64,000 nucleotides of DNA from Ectocarpus siliculosus (GCA_000310025.1 FN649755.1:716003-780002), one strand, 5' to 3'; positions 35,489 to 48,137 are shown, counted from the stretch's first letter. Made by a program: numbers and translations. The notes: generated from the letters alone by a model not told the origin.

Positions 35489-36562
35489 GTGTCTAACAAG
35501 GTTGTCATCCCCCAGCCGGTATACCCAGTCAAGGCGGACTCAGACCACAACATGGTGATAGCCACCGTCAACCTCGGTGGCAGGCTTGCCCACAACCGAG
35601 CAGTCCGGACCAAACCGAAACAGAAGCAGTTCGACCGCCGGGAACTGCAGGTCGAAGCAACGCGATGGGACATGACTACGCGGTTCCTCCTCAATCTCGA
35701 CCAACAGCAGGGCGAACGAGCGACCACCGCCCCGGAGAAAGTGACCGAGTTCACCAATGCTCTCCTCGAAGCGGCGAGGGCGATACCATCCGAGATTCCG
35801 CGGAGAAGACGCACGAAGGAATGGTGTGAGACCCCTGAGACAAAAGCAGTATTGGAGGAGGCCCTCACCACACGGTGGGAAGCGCGCCGAGCGATGAAGG
35901 ACAAGTTGAACACAACATCGTGGAGGGCCCTCAAAGCAGCTTGAAAGGGAGTGGCCGCAGCAGTCGAAACGGGCATAAAAAGGGTATATGCCCACCTGGA
36001 CAGATATATGACGGGACTCGAAGCGATCTACAAGGACCGCGACATGCGACGCCGCTACCACCACCTCAAGAGATCAGTGGGGCTCAATGGGAGACAAGCG
36101 GGAGGACAGCAGCCCGTTGCGGACGAGAATGGTGTGCTGCTCCGGACAAAGAATGACATCCTCCAGCGATGGGCGAGATTCTTCGGCACCCTTCTCAACA
36201 CCAAGTCCCCCACCCTGAACCCAGACATAATCGAACAAGTCACGCAGCGACCGGCGACACGTGCCACTCGACACTTGGGAGCGGTGTCAGACCTCGAGGA
36301 AGTGGAACGGGCAACGAAAGGACTGCAGAACAGGAAGACACCCGGCAACGACTCCCTCCCTGCAGAATTGCTCAAGATCGACGTCGACGACGAGAAACCC
36401 ATCGTCCTGGAGCACCTCCGTGACATCCTCGTTGAGGTGTGGAACGGAGGAGAGATCCCCCAAGAGTGGAAGGACGCAACCATCAAGGTGTTGCACAAGA
36501 ACGGTGACCGGTCCGGTCCAACTGCAACAACTTCAGGAGGATCGCACTACTATCTCATGTAG
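35489..36562 (+). pseudogene. LINE linker and N-terminal RT region
   Basis: Single frame broken by TGA at 35942-35944. It contains NRKTPGNDSLPAELLK and IPQEWKDATIKVLHKNGDR, which are typical of RT palm segments preceding motif A in LINEs. The frame is lost near 36520-36540. Confidence 0.8.
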
Positions 36563-36788
36563 GCAAGGTCCCCATCAAGATCATCACCAACCGCCTAAGC
36601 GTCTTCTGCGAAACCAACAACATCCTCCCGGAGGAACAATGCGGGTTCCGACCTGGGCGATCCACCATCGACATGCTGTTCGTCGTGCGCCGACTCCAGG
36701 AGTTGGTGCGGAGAAGGAAAATACCACTCTACATGTGCTTCGTCGACCTAAAGAAGGCGTATGATTCGGTGGACCGAGAGATGCTGTA
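36537..36788 (+). pseudogene. LINE RT core, first half
   Basis: Contains ILPEEQCGFRPGRSTID and [15 protein letters not shown] (motif A Asp). A TAG stop at 36787-36789 and then a frame change separate it from the second half. Confidence 0.82.
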
Positions 36789-36821
36789 GAAGGTCCTGGC
36801 CAGGCCGGGATTCCTGAGGAG

Positions 36822-37829
36822 ATGATCGCCGTCATCCGCCAATTCCATGACGGAATGCGCGCCCGGGTGCGCATGGACGACGGAGAGTTATCGGCCTGGT
36901 TCTCGGTCACACAAGGCCTACGACAAGGGTGTGTGCTGTCCCCACTGCTGTTCAATATCTTCTTCGCCGCGGTCATCGAGGTCGTTGCCATTCGATTCAG
37001 CGAGGATGATGTTATTCTGAGGAACCTCGTGTATCTGGAGGAGGAGACGGGAACGGGGGCGAGGACATCACTTGACCGAGTGCGGAGGGCGGTATGGGGG
37101 ATGCTGTATGCCGATGACGCCGGCGTCGTATCGAGGTCTGCCGAAGGACTGGCGAGAATGATGACCGTCATCGTGGAGGTGTTCGGGAAGTTCGGGCTGA
37201 CGGTATCGGAGAAGAAGACGGAGACGCTCCTGATGCGCGCTAAGGAGAAGCACATAGCAACACCACCGCCCCCCCCGCCGCCACCGCTGATCATCGAGGC
37301 AGCAGGGCAGAGGTATGCCCAGACGCCTGGATTCCGGTACCTAGGTGGCCTCGTCAACGAACATGGCGACCTCACCCGGGAGATCAACTACCGGAGCAGA
37401 ACAGCGTGGGCGTGCGTCAGGAGATATGGCCGGGAGCTCTTCGACAGGCCGAAAGCACCGTTCCGACTAAAGACTCGCCTGCTCCAGGCCGAGGTGATGG
37501 AGGCATTGCTGTACGGCTGCACGACATGGGCCCGACGTCAAGACCAATACCGGACGTTGCGGACGATACACCACCGACTGCTTCTGCGAGTTATCGGTTA
37601 CCAACGCAAGAAGGGCACCTACCGGCAGCTTTCCTACGCCCAGACCCTGAAGAGGGTAGGGTGCCAGAGCGTGGAAAACACTATCCGGAAACGGCGCCTG
37701 CTGTTGGCGGGAGTGCTGGTAAAGCAGCCAGACGGACGACTCCCGAAACGGGTGATGCTTGGCGAACTGATCGGGGGGGAGGGCCCACAGGCAGGGGGAA
37801 ACCGGAGCAAAACTGGCAGATGTGCCTGA
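36822..37829 (+). pseudogene. LINE RT core, second half and C-terminus
   Basis: Contains [20 protein letters not shown] (motif B), [10 protein letters not shown] (motif C, catalytic YADD), [11 protein letters not shown], a proline run from a C-rich tract, and a C-terminal region with [14 protein letters not shown]. The reading frame is open for 335 codons, but it cannot be joined to the upstream parts without frame changes. Confidence 0.85.
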
Positions 37830-37985
37830 AGGACGACCTCAAGATGTTCGAAGCAGAATACGGATCTACGGACGCCGAGCTATGCTTCGGAGTCCCGGAA
37901 ACAACTTGGATAGCAGCAGCGAAGGTGGACCGGGGTGTTCAGTGGAATGCAGGGGTACTGCAGGGGGCTAAGGGTTATTGTTAAC

Positions 37986-39499
37986 GCAACGTCGAAATCG
38001 TTCTTTTTTAAACGGAACGGTTGAAAGAAAACCCGACTTTTTTTTGCTTGTTCTTTTCGTGATGTCATCAAAAAAAGCACGTTTCCTTCCCTGAATACAC
38101 GCTTTGCTCGGCACACAACAGGTTGACATGGTATTGCTCACCATAGAGCAGCGATAAAAGCGCAATAAGCAGCACCCGGCACAGAGGACAACACACTTAG
38201 AAAGATCCCGTCCACCCGGCCTGCTGTTTTCAGTTTTAGCAACAACAGGCGCACGGCAGAGTGTCGCAACCTGGGTGTTGCTTGCGATTTCTTCAGTTTG
38301 CCAGCTCATTTTTCACGGTTGCGACTCCCATCTTTGACCACCACCTACCCAAAGGTAGACGAGCTCAACAATCATAGGGCGGCAGCCGCGCTGACGGCCA
38401 GCATCATATAGATGGCCAATCCGAAAGAATTAGCGTGTTGGAGGCCCTGTTGCTCTACTGCTGCGTGACGCCGTGGATTGATGTTGATGTGTCCGACCAA
38501 AAACAGATCATCTCGCCGCAATTTTTCCAACGGCATTTTGGTGAGGTGGCACACGTCTCTCACACACCTTATTGAGCAGCACCCAAGCACTCAATACCCA
38601 CGAAGCAGCACGGCGCCGGGAGATGGTATCATATAGACAGCCGAACCGAAGGAATCAGCGCTTTGGAGGTCTTGGTGGTGCTGCTGTACTCGTTCTACTG
38701 TTTCCGTGTTTGCTATGTGTGATCGAAAAAAATTCCCCAGCACCAAACAGCAGCAGTTGAAGACGAGAGCACCACGCAATGTCTAGTTTTTGGACCAAGA
38801 ACGGACTGAACGCCGCTTCTGCCGCTTGTCCATCTCCACAACAGACCTGGACGTGAGTCTGGCAGGTCTTTCTAGCGTTCTCAGTGATGTTACAGCGCCT
38901 GCGGTGCGCTTGTCCGATGCTTCTGTCAAAAACACGAATTCGTTTAAGTAGCAAGCCCCAAAAAAACCGGGCTCCTTCTTTTCACGCTTTCGTTCAAAAA
39001 CGTCTCCATATGTGTTCAAGAAAAAACGGTTTCGTTTTTTTTTTCGTGTTTTATTGGTCGATAAGAAGCACCCTAAGAGGTCCATGGCCTCCTGGCACAA
39101 CAAGGAAGAGGAGGCTATAGCCGACGACGAGCGCTCAAACGAAACAAGAAGCCCGACAACGACATGGACACGGCAACAACCACGGGGGTGGGAGGGGTAC
39201 AGCAGGCGGACGAGACGGCGAGGAAAGGCAGGAAACGGGAAGAGTCCGAGTGGCGCGTAACACCGTGCCGAAATGAACCTCTTGCTTGACTTATCCCCCT
39301 CCCCCCCCCCCGGCACTGCGCCATTGCACCAACCCCCCCGCGAGCGATGACGTGCATGGGCTGGCTCGAGTGGCCCGCTTTGTCTTGCGTTGTTTTGTGT
39401 TGTTCTGTTTGTTTGTTTGTTGCTTGTCGCTACGGAGTGTGTCTTTCTCTGTCTATGTATTTCTCTTCCCTTTAGTTCTTTCCATCTGCTCAATCAATT
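37986..39499. other. Intergenic, minor repeats
   Basis: No gene recognised. Blocks near 38370-38480 and 38570-38710 are related (GGCCAATCCGAAAGAATTAG against AGCCGAACCGAAGGAATCAG). A C run lies at about 39300-39310. Confidence 0.45.
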
Positions 39500-39620
39500 C
39501 CTTTCTTTTTCTTTTTCTTTTTCTTTTTCTTTTTCTTTTTCTTTTTCGTTTCCTTTTTCTCTTTCTTGTTCTCTTTCTCTTTCTTTTTCTTTTTCTTTTT
39601 TCTCATTCTATCTTTTTTCA
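39500..39620. repeat. (TTTTTC)n simple repeat
   Basis: Runs of TTTTTC and CTTTCT-type units, pyrimidine-rich throughout. Confidence 0.92.
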
Positions 39621-39636
39621 ATCGAGGGTTACCTCG

Positions 39637-39866
39637 CATAGATTGCAGAGAGGTGAGCGGAGTGGCCTAGACTATCTGTCGTCGACTTTATTGGCTTGCG
39701 GACCCTTCGGGTCCATTCTATTTTCGTGTACCTTTTTTGGGTAAGTTAGCCTGTGACCACGGGAATCGATCCCGTCAAGTGCTAGACTACAGTAGTACGG
39801 ACAGAAGAAGGTACTGGGCAGAGAGAACGGAGCGGTTTTTAATGTCAAGGCAACAACAACAACAAC
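39637..39866 (+). mobile_element. SINE-like element, family 2
   Basis: Starts with an A-box-like GAGCGGAGTGGCC, contains the hairpin GGACCC-TTC-GGGTCC and a T-arm-like ACGGGAATCGATCCCGT, and ends in AATGTCAAGGCAACAACAAC. Related copies lie at 54276-54521 (minus) and 55727-55799 (plus, 5'-truncated). tRNA ancestry is inferred from the A-box and T-arm resemblance only. Confidence 0.6.
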
Positions 39867-40999
39867 TGGCCCAAACGCGGATGGATATGGACATCACTGG
39901 GTGATATATCATCCTGAAGCAAGCGGCAACCATTTCCAATGCTAGTCTAAGAAACACCTGATGGAAGTAATCAATATCAAGGTTGCATCCAGAACTTTCT
40001 CAGACCGGCATGTGCCCTGTACACCATGTATGAATACTGCAGCAGTTGTGATAAGGCTCTCAGTGTAGGGGGCGTACGAGGAGCTCTTCCTCCGAGGAAC
40101 GGTCCTCTACTCTCTGTTGATTTGGATGATCCGAGAATGCTCAATCAAGTTCGCGAATACGATGTTGAAGCCACAACATTACTTGTAGGGCAGACGGGAG
40201 AGAAGCACGAGTTTTCTGGCTGCTGTATACGCCGCTGCTCTGCGTCTCTTTTGAGCACGTCGCCGACGTATCTCAAACACGAAGTACACATCATGCACAA
40301 CGACCAGTCCAACACTTCTCTACGGGGGCTCCGACAGTTGGAATCAAGCGGGGTGGGGGGTGCGTCGCAGCCAGCCACATGGTACGCAGTACGCAGCGAA
40401 TTGCTGCGCTTGACCTCCCTTGCTCGCTTGACTTCATCTTGCCTTGGGCGTGGAGGAAGGAGGTGAGAGGGGAAGGGTGGCAAAGGGTGGTGGTGATTGT
40501 GGCCCACAGGCGTTTTCGGAGCCCGCCGAAATTTTATGGTGTGACAGGTCTCAAACCAACAGCGGAGTGCTCATGACATGCATGTAGTGTGTCCGCACCC
40601 CGCACGCATTGATGCGATATGTAGATACAGCAGTAGATAGGGATACGACTGCTGTTCGGTTCGTGTGGTGTTATATATCTTGAGACAAAACCAACCAATG
40701 CCAATCAAGGTGTCCAACTTAAGTTATAATGCGGCCGCTGCTACTTGGTACAAGACACCTGCACCGTTCACAAACTTAAACTTGCTCCGAACGAGGAACA
40801 GCGGGCGGTGTAGCTTCGTGTTGTTATATTGACAACCCGCCACCCACTGCTGTTTGGCTGCGACGGTCCTCCATCGCTGAGACAACACCCACATGACCGC
40901 TGTGGTACGGTGCGTGCATGCTAGGAAAGACACAGATGAAAGTCAACAGAAGAGCGGGGAGAGCATGCACGAGCCGCGCGCGCCAGAACTCCTTGCATG

Positions 41000-41154
41000 C
41001 CGTAGGTGACATAAGATACCACCCCCTCCAACGATTTTCAAACCTCTATTTCTCCACTGCAGAAAGCAGAATGTCAGCGCCGAAAAGTGGCGTCGTGGAG
41101 TAAGCGAGCTTTGAAAACCGGTCCATGGGGTGTGGTATCTTTCGTCGCCTACGG
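41000..41154. mobile_element. MITE, family A related
   Basis: 155 bp with long terminal inverted repeats. The left end is CCGTAGGTGACATAAGATAC; the right end, reversed, is CCGTAGGCGACGAAAGATAC. The similarity continues through CCAC, CCCC and TTTTCAAA. It has no coding capacity. Confidence 0.8.
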
Positions 41155-41522
41155 TGCACAGACTGCAGTTAGAGAGAGTTCGGGCGGCATTTTTCGCGGC
41201 GGGGACGGCTTGAAACATCCCCGCACACCGTTGTTGTAGCAGAGAGCAGAGAGCGGACACGCGCTGCCGGTATGTCTCGCTGGCCGACCAGCTGTTGGGA
41301 CTCATGAAGAGCAAGGTCCTTACACATCATACGGCTGGCCGGCCGTTTCTGTTCGTCGGTATGATATGCAGCGTTTCGGCTTCATCGGTGGAAAATTATT
41401 TCAGAAATCTCCTGTGCGTGGGCCTTTCTCCTGTGTGACCGGATTGCCTCCCAACCCCGACTTGGCCGATGCTATACTTTGTCCAATATGCCTGCTTTGC
41501 CAAGAAAACCTTGCGTAGACTA

Positions 41523-41744
41523 CCGTAGTTGTGCGTGTTATCGCACCCCCGTGTCAGCGTTTTTCTACAGCGTATTTCTCCACAACCATGGAAGGTATCA
41601 CCCCTCCGAAAAGGGTAGTTTTGGAAATATCTCGTCGAGGGCTTTCCGGAGAGGTATCAGTTGGTGTTCGCACCCTCCTAGTTGTGGAGAAATACGCCAT
41701 AGAAGAACGCTAACACGGGGGTGCGATAACACGCAAAATTACGG
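41523..41744. mobile_element. MITE with TA target duplication
   Basis: 222 bp. Terminal inverted repeats of about 60 bp start with CCGTAGTTGTGCGTGTTATC on the left and CCGTAATTTTGCGTGTTATC (reversed right end), and continue through GCACCCCCGTGT and TATTTCTCCACAAC. TA flanks both ends (41521-41522 and 41745-41746), as for Tc1/mariner-type elements. Confidence 0.85.
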
Positions 41745-42452
41745 TACTAGTCTACTGGTGTAACCCACGGCCCCGGCTGGTTGCTTCCCGAAATGGTACC
41801 CCGCACGGTGTTAGGACCGACGCCCAGAGGAATAAGAAACGGGAAACTAAAAAGAATACTGCATCAGCAACAAACCGCGAGGTGTACTCTCAGACAGCAG
41901 AAGTCCACGTTTCACGATCTAGTCTACTCCTACCCCGCTGCACGGGCTCTGTGCACACCCGTCGAAACAAAGCGCTTGTTGATTTCGCCACAATTTTGGG
42001 GTCTCTCTTTTCTTGGTGCCCGCCTACGTTTCAGGTCGTCCCTGGGTATTCTCGCTTTGTCTTGGCCTATTATTGCCCGCCGTGTGTCAAAGGGCATCTG
42101 TTGCATACCTCAAGGATTTGATCCAAGCGAACCGATAGCTTTTGGATGTTAATGGGTTGTACGCAGGTTGATATAGCCCGGTTGTGTGACTGCGCCCGGT
42201 TCTGCCGGCTTACTGTCTTGGGAGCATCATCGCGACGGCCCCGTGACACGCCTGGTCTACCGTCTACGATGCCCTAGTCTCTCCAACGGTATATATTTCC
42301 CCTAACTTCGCAAGTACGGTGTACGCGGCGAAATTCTGTGAGGGGGAAGCGCGTTCATCTGCTTAACGTTCGCGGTTGCCTTCTTACTTGTGCCTCGAAC
42401 CATGTTTAGAGTGTTCGTTACGACGGGGGCTGGAAGCCAAGGGTCTCAATAG

Positions 42453-42459
<7 letters not shown>

Positions 42460-42505
<46 letters not shown>

Positions 42506-42680
42506 TTCTTTCTTTCTTTCTTTCTCTCCCTTTCTCTCCCTCTGCCTGTTTCTCTGTCTACCTCTCTCTGTATTTCTTTCTCTCCATCTTTCTTCATTTC
42601 TTCCTCGCTTTCTTTCTCTTTCTTTCTTTTTCTCCTTCTCTTTCCCTCTGTGTCCTTGTCTGTCTCTCTCAATGGGTATA
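42460..42680. repeat. CT-rich microsatellite array
   Basis: (CT)n, (GC)4, (TTTC)n and mixed pyrimidine sequence. Confidence 0.92.
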
Positions 42681-43875
42681 TCTTCCTCTAACTCAGGGTG
42701 AAGAATGATGCGCCGAACAGACTTCCAACTCTGCCATCCAACGTGTGGCTATCGCTGAGAACGACCCCGTATTACGTTTGCCTCGTTCGCCCTGTATTAC
42801 CATCTGTTGTCGTCACGTGCAGCTGTTCTGAAGCACCTATCGAGGAAGGGGTGGTACGTGCACCGAGATGAGCGCTGAGGTCGACAGGATTGCTGTCGAC
42901 GTGGAGCCTGAAATAGGTACGTCGGGTCATGAAGGCCTCTGTAGAGAGTGGAACTGTTTTTGTTGTGAAGGAAACATCACCACCACCGCCACCGCCGCCA
43001 AAGCAGCAGCAGCAGCAACAACAACAACAACAAGGCATTGTATACGTATTGGTGAAAGAGGAAATGTAGAGCGGGAACGCGGTTGTCGCTAAAAAACTGA
43101 TTCCCTCACAAGTGCGTTTGCGCCAGCGGGTGGCTGCCTGATTTTCAATATAGACGCTGATTGGTCAGCATCTTGTCGATCTGTGAGAACGCTCTAGCAC
43201 CAGGTGTGATATCGGCCTGTAAGGGTTGGGGTTAGGGTTAGTGCTAACGCTCGAACACCAGGTGTGTATCGGTCGGTAGGGGCCAGTGTGCGCTATTTAG
43301 TGAGGCTGCCATTGAATAGGTTTACAATCGCCGTCTAAGGTGCATTGGATCCACTTTCAATAAAAAATACTCCAGTTGTGCGCATCGCGTGGCATTGTTT
43401 CGCGATGGTAGCCCACCGCCAAGTAGCCGCACACAACGGTTTCCGGCCGATGTTGTGGAGTATTTTGTCCAAACGAACACGATTTTCTCACTCTCTATTA
43501 TCTTCGTCATCGCGCTTGGTGCTACCGTACTTATTGGGTGACGTCACTCACATTCGAATTAAATATTCCAAACTTTCACGAGCGAAGGGCGAGAAAAACT
43601 ATTCCGAAACTGACGTCAGATGGTATCGATAGTTCGTTGCCTCCGTCAGGCGGTCGCCACAGCGACAGCAGCGGCAGCCTGTGTCTATCAATAGACGCCT
43701 TCAGGGTGTCCTCTACTTGTAACAGTAGAATGCATGATACCTAGACGGCGGAAAGGTTGCTCTCTTTTATGTGTATGCTGGATGAAGGATAGAAATTGAG
43801 CCGGCGTCCGAATAATCTCGTCTTTCATCCCTTGAGACTCTACTTTCTCTTGTTTTTTTTTCACATCAATTTGTC

Positions 43876-43915
43876 ATGGATGGTTCGTTTGGGCCACTGG
43901 CAGACGGTCGTTACC

Positions 43916-43968
<53 letters not shown>

Positions 43969-44991
43969 CGGTGTCTAGAAGCGTTTCGGGTGGCCCTCCA
44001 GCAGACCTGTCTCGACCGCGAGAGCTGGTACGCGTCGACCACGCAGCTCCAGCTGGTGTCTCTGCCGTTCTGCCTAGCCTGCCGGGACTCGGTTACCCTG
44101 TGCCTCACGGTCGACGACAGCATCCCTCGCCGGCTTCTCGCTGGTGTTAGCGCTGATGAAGCCGTTCCTGCTCCCGTCGACCCCCGCCAGCGTGGCCGTT
44201 CACGGGTGCCGCGGTTCCGAGCCCGCGAGGTGACTTGGCACCGCCGTTCGTTCGTTGAGCTGAGAGCCCCGATCTACGCCCTTGCGGAAGCTGATTTCTT
44301 TATTTTCGACGGTGGTTTCAACAGCGGCGTGGATGCCGTGGCGTGGCCGGCCAAGCTGAGGCGGCTCGAGTTCGGGGACTACTTCAATCAGAGCATCGCG
44401 GGGGCGGGCTGGCCGGCGTCGCTGGAACAGCTCACCTTCGGGTGCAACTTCAACCAGAGCGTCGAAGACGTGTCGTGGGCGAGTTCGCTGCAGGAGCTCG
44501 CGTTCTTGGGAAACTTTAACCAGAGCATCGAGGGCGTAACGTGGCCTTCGTCGCTGCAGCAGCTCACGTTTGGTCGCGAGTTCGACCAGCCGATTGAAGG
44601 AGTTCTCTGGCCGGCATCCATGCAGCAGCTCACGTTCGGGCTGAAGTTTAACCAGCCCGTTCAGAGGGTCGCCTGGCCGGCCTCGCTGAAGCAGCTGGCT
44701 TTCGGGGACGACTTCGACCATCCCCTGGAGCAAGAAGCTGATTGGCTCAAGTCTCTCGAGTATCTCTGTTTAGGCCGCTGGTTCAATCAATCCCTGCACG
44801 GGATAGGACGGTGGGCGCCTGACCTCGAAGAGCTCAAGCTTCGGGTAGATGGGCAGGAGTATGGTCTATCTCTCGCCGGGGTGGAGTGGCCGATAGGCCT
44901 CAAGAAGGTGACGGCGGACAAGACCCTGTGGGACAAGCATTCCGCGGCGTTTCCCGTGGGCGTGGAGTGGGATGTCTTCTTTCAACACTAA
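43876..44991 (+). CDS. FNIP-type leucine-rich repeat protein with polyserine N-terminus
   Basis: Single-exon ORF of 371 codons starting at ATG 43876. After 14 residues, an AGC/CAG run encodes a serine tract of 16. The region up to about residue 150 has no recognised domain. Then come about seven repeats of 22-24 residues with the pattern W-P-x-S-L-x-x-L-x-F-G-x-x-F-N-Q-x-I. Examples are VTWPSSLQQLTFGREFDQPI and VLWPASMQQLTFGLKFNQP. This is the FNIP-repeat class, known from amoebae and giant viruses. Such repeats build a solenoid that probably binds proteins. No signal peptide or membrane segment is seen. The last repeats are degenerate, and the chain ends after GVEWPIGLKK and GVEWDVFFQH. Its role is unknown. 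Confidence 0.85.
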
Positions 44992-46986
44992 AAAATGCGT
45001 GAGATCTGTGGTTTGCATTGTGTGTCAGTCTTGAGAATGTCGTGAACTTTAACCACTAGCACCTTGTAAGCTCTGTGGTTTGCATAGTGTGTGAGTCTTG
45101 GGAGTGTAGAGTCGGACGTGTCCTTTCACCACCAGCATCTTGTAAGCCCTATCACTTGCGAGAAGGGGCACCACAATGTCACGACATAAAGAATACTCCA
45201 TTCCTTGTAGCAGTGTGCTAGGAACCGCTGTTTCCCGTGGTCCAGCAGCTAGCCAAGCAAGCTTCGGCTTGATGGCGGTCGCAAGCCAGCTCGCAACACG
45301 AGCAGAGACGACCTCGCACAAGAATCATCGTTGCTGACGGTGCCAGCTTCCTGCTCTTGATGTCTCGTTCCTGGCTGAGAATGTTGTTAAATAGTAGTAG
45401 TCGGTATCCCCTCGTTTAGCGCCACCTGAAACCGTGAGACCGAAAGGACTGGTGTGCGCTACAAACTTCCTTCGTGAGACTGGAAATAGGGTTCTCGGAG
45501 GGCATGCGTGAGTTGCGGTTCGAGAACCCCAACAACAATCACCGGAATCATACGGTTCCCGTCAAGGGCCGGCTTGGTTCGCTCTTTTTCTGCTGGGAGT
45601 TGGTCTACGGGAGGATACGGGCGCACGCAGAACCGGGTGCACACCTTGGTAAACAAATGATCGACTGGCTTTCTCACTTGTTTCGTCTGGCAGTGAGAAA
45701 TGTTCCTGTATCTGATTGGTGGACGCTCCAAACACTAACATCAACCAGTGTCCGTGGTAGTATCAAATTGAAGCTACATATTGTCCTACGCAGCTTTTCT
45801 AAGTAAACATACATATATATAGAATCAATAGACGCTGTTGGGGTTAGGGTTGGGGTCTGCCTTGCCTTCTGCCCGGTCTTGTCTCGCAATGAACATTCAG
45901 AAGTAATATTTGCGTAGGCAGTCCAGTCTAGGGGCCTGGGTGGTGGGGCCACCTCCGGATCCGGTTGGGATGGCTGGGTCGCGAAGGCGCGGTCGCCCGA
46001 GGCACCGGGCTTCGCAAGGTTTGCCGCAAGGTATATTTGCCAATCAGAAAAACGGCGCCGTGCCTACCTTTTGGCGATGGTTCTTTTTGTTGTTGTCCTC
46101 CTTTGCCCAATGTGTCACCGGCGACGTTTGTCGCTACCTTGCTTAGGCCGGGCTTATTGGCTTGACGACGTTGTTTACGACAGAAACCTGGTCTGGCTGT
46201 TTATATCCAGTGTTCTACGTCAAACACGAACGTATTCAACGAAAGTAGTAGTGTAGGCTGCCGCTAGAATACGTTGGGACGAACGTCAACCCACACACAC
46301 GCTGGAGGAGTGCGGGAGGACTTGAATTTGGATGTCGACGAAGAAAGGCGAAGTATTGTAGGGCGCGCGTCTTTTCATGTGCTTGGTTCTGGCCAGTCGG
46401 GTGTATGCATACCGTAGCCCACTCGATGCCAGTTACAAATATGATGCCACTTGTTTTTCGCATGTCTTGCGTTTGTTTGTGTTCGTGCTGCCGGGCTGGG
46501 GCCTTTATCATGGTGTGCACCCTTTCGCGTGTGACCATGGAGAGCGTCTTGCGCGTAAGGACAAGTTGCAAATACGTAAGGAATGTTGGAGGAATACGCT
46601 GCAGAGGGTAGTACCGATGTATTGAACCCTCGTCGCAAGGAAACACTTGAGTAACAAAACACAGGTCCATCCCCTTACCGTTTAAGCGCGCATAGACAGA
46701 TCGGCGAAATTTCTGAGACAAAGAAAAGGACACCCGCTGATCTGCTGATTATCGGATTGATGAAGCGGATACTGCATATGATGTTAGTAGTGTGTTGAAG
46801 ATGATGGTATCACTTGTATTTAGGGCAGCAGACACGATCAGGACGCGGCGGGAGAGAGAGAGAGTGCCACGACACAGCAAACACTCCCGCAGGGTCGAGC
46901 CCCGTGGATCAACCATGAAACCAACACAGGGGACTATCAATTCCTATCTGCGTAGCCAATTCCTACAGTCGCGTTGGAATATTCGC
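44992..46986. other. Intergenic, nothing recognised
   Basis: Scattered short open stretches on both strands with no domain, no consistent splice sites and no repeat array. A telomere-like GGGTTAGGGTTGGGG occurs near 45840. Confidence 0.45.
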
Positions 46987-47168
46987 TTTTCTCGATGCTT
47001 TCGAAATTTGTCATTATTTTGCGTACCCCCTTTGCTCGCCAAGGGGGAGGGGAAAAGAGCGGAGACCAGGCAGGGCAACACACCACACATGCCCCCGGTC
47101 TACTCCTTACGATCAGTATAAACATCAGCCACCCAACGGACAGAAATATATACACTCTGTCTGCCCCC
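46987..47168 (-). repeat. Split direct repeat B2
   Basis: 182 bp; matches 47956-48137 with a single substitution seen (CACATGCC against CACACGCC). It forms the 3' terminus of the tyrosine-recombinase element. Confidence 0.93.
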
Positions 47169-47746
47169 TGGTAACCACACCTATGTGTTCATACTGAAAC
47201 CACGAGAGAACCCCACAAGGCCCATCAACATTAACATCGCCACTAGGCGAAACACTCGGGCCACCAAGAAAAAACCATTTTCCCGTCTCTCGCTACTCTC
47301 TGTTCCCCTGACACTCCATCGCACTGCAGAAAAAAACACACATACATGTCGCCAGGACCCCACGTACAATTAATCATATAATATATACGGGTGTCCACCA
47401 ATCAATCAGACTCGTAACGCACGCAACGGGGAAGCGCGCAGCACCAACGCAGCCGCACACAGCAGCCAATAGTGCACGCCCCCAACCATGCAACGGTCCG
47501 ATACACACACCAACATGCGTCCTGCATATATATAGCCTGAAGTAAATGCGATACACACACATCCCACTCAGAAAAAATTGAAATGGGACGAGCACCTCGG
47601 AACCGCGCCCAGCATAGGCACACGCGACCCCGACTGCGGCTACACAGTGAATCCCCCCGACAGGCAATCACATTGGACACAACGCCGCCGCTCCGATTTC
47701 CATGTCCACTGACACCCCCAAAAGCAAGGGTGGGTGGGTGGGAAAA
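47169..47746. other. Spacer between A2 and B2
   Basis: Noncoding part of the tyrosine-recombinase element. It includes TATA-rich stretches (ATAATATATACG, GCATATATATAGCC). No ORF is supported. Confidence 0.6.
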
Positions 47747-47955
47747 AGAAACGTCACGGCAGAAACAACCCTTGGCCACCACAAGCACACACACGTGCTC
47801 TCGCTCGCCCCCGGTTAAACACGGCGAAGCGAGTATATACTGAAAACAGGAATCAACACGCTCGTCCGCTTCCTGCTTTCTGATTGGCCAACGGTTTATT
47901 TCTGCCGCTTCTCACAAAACACAGATTTCCCTTACTTCGTCAGTCAATCTTTCGC
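47747..47955 (-). repeat. Split direct repeat A2
   Basis: 209 bp; matches 53511-53719 with very few differences (for example TTTATTTCTGCC against TTTATATCTGCC). It lies directly against B1. Confidence 0.93.
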
Positions 47956-48137
47956 TTTTCTCGATGCTTTCGAAATTTGTCATTATTTTGCGTACCCCCT
48001 TTGCTCGCCAAGGGGGAGGGGAAAAGAGCGGAGACCAGGCAGGGCAACACACCACACACGCCCCCGGTCTACTCCTTACGATCAGTATAAACATCAGCCA
48101 CCCAACGGACAGAAATATATACACTCTGTCTGCCCCC
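47956..48137 (-). repeat. Split direct repeat B1
   Basis: 182 bp internal copy of the terminal B2 repeat, directly adjoining A2. The B1/A2 junction has the sequence expected if the two element termini were joined in a circle. Confidence 0.93.

Larger units (their letters stand above)
34745..37985 (+). mobile_element. Decayed non-LTR (LINE-type) retrotransposon
   Basis: Encodes, in order, an endonuclease-like domain and a reverse transcriptase, but in pieces. Frames change near 35463, 36540 and 36790-36822, and stops interrupt at 35942-35944 (TGA) and 36787-36789 (TAG). Both ends are approximate. No long A tail or target duplication is evident. It is inserted next to the duplicated chaperone fragment. 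The clade cannot be fixed by eye. Confidence 0.85.
39867..43875. other. Gene-poor region with MITEs and CT repeats
   Basis: A 146-codon open stretch at 40026-40466 (+) and an open stretch at 42868-43092 (+) with Ala/Thr triplet runs show no recognisable domain. MITE-like elements at 41000-41154 and 41523-41744 and a CT array are listed separately. A short telomere-like GGGGTTAGGGTTAG lies near 43225-43240. Confidence 0.45.

Noticed and set aside
43218-43240. Interstitial telomere array
   Set aside because: Only two or three GGGTTA-like units; similar short matches near 8805 and 45840 are equally likely to be chance.
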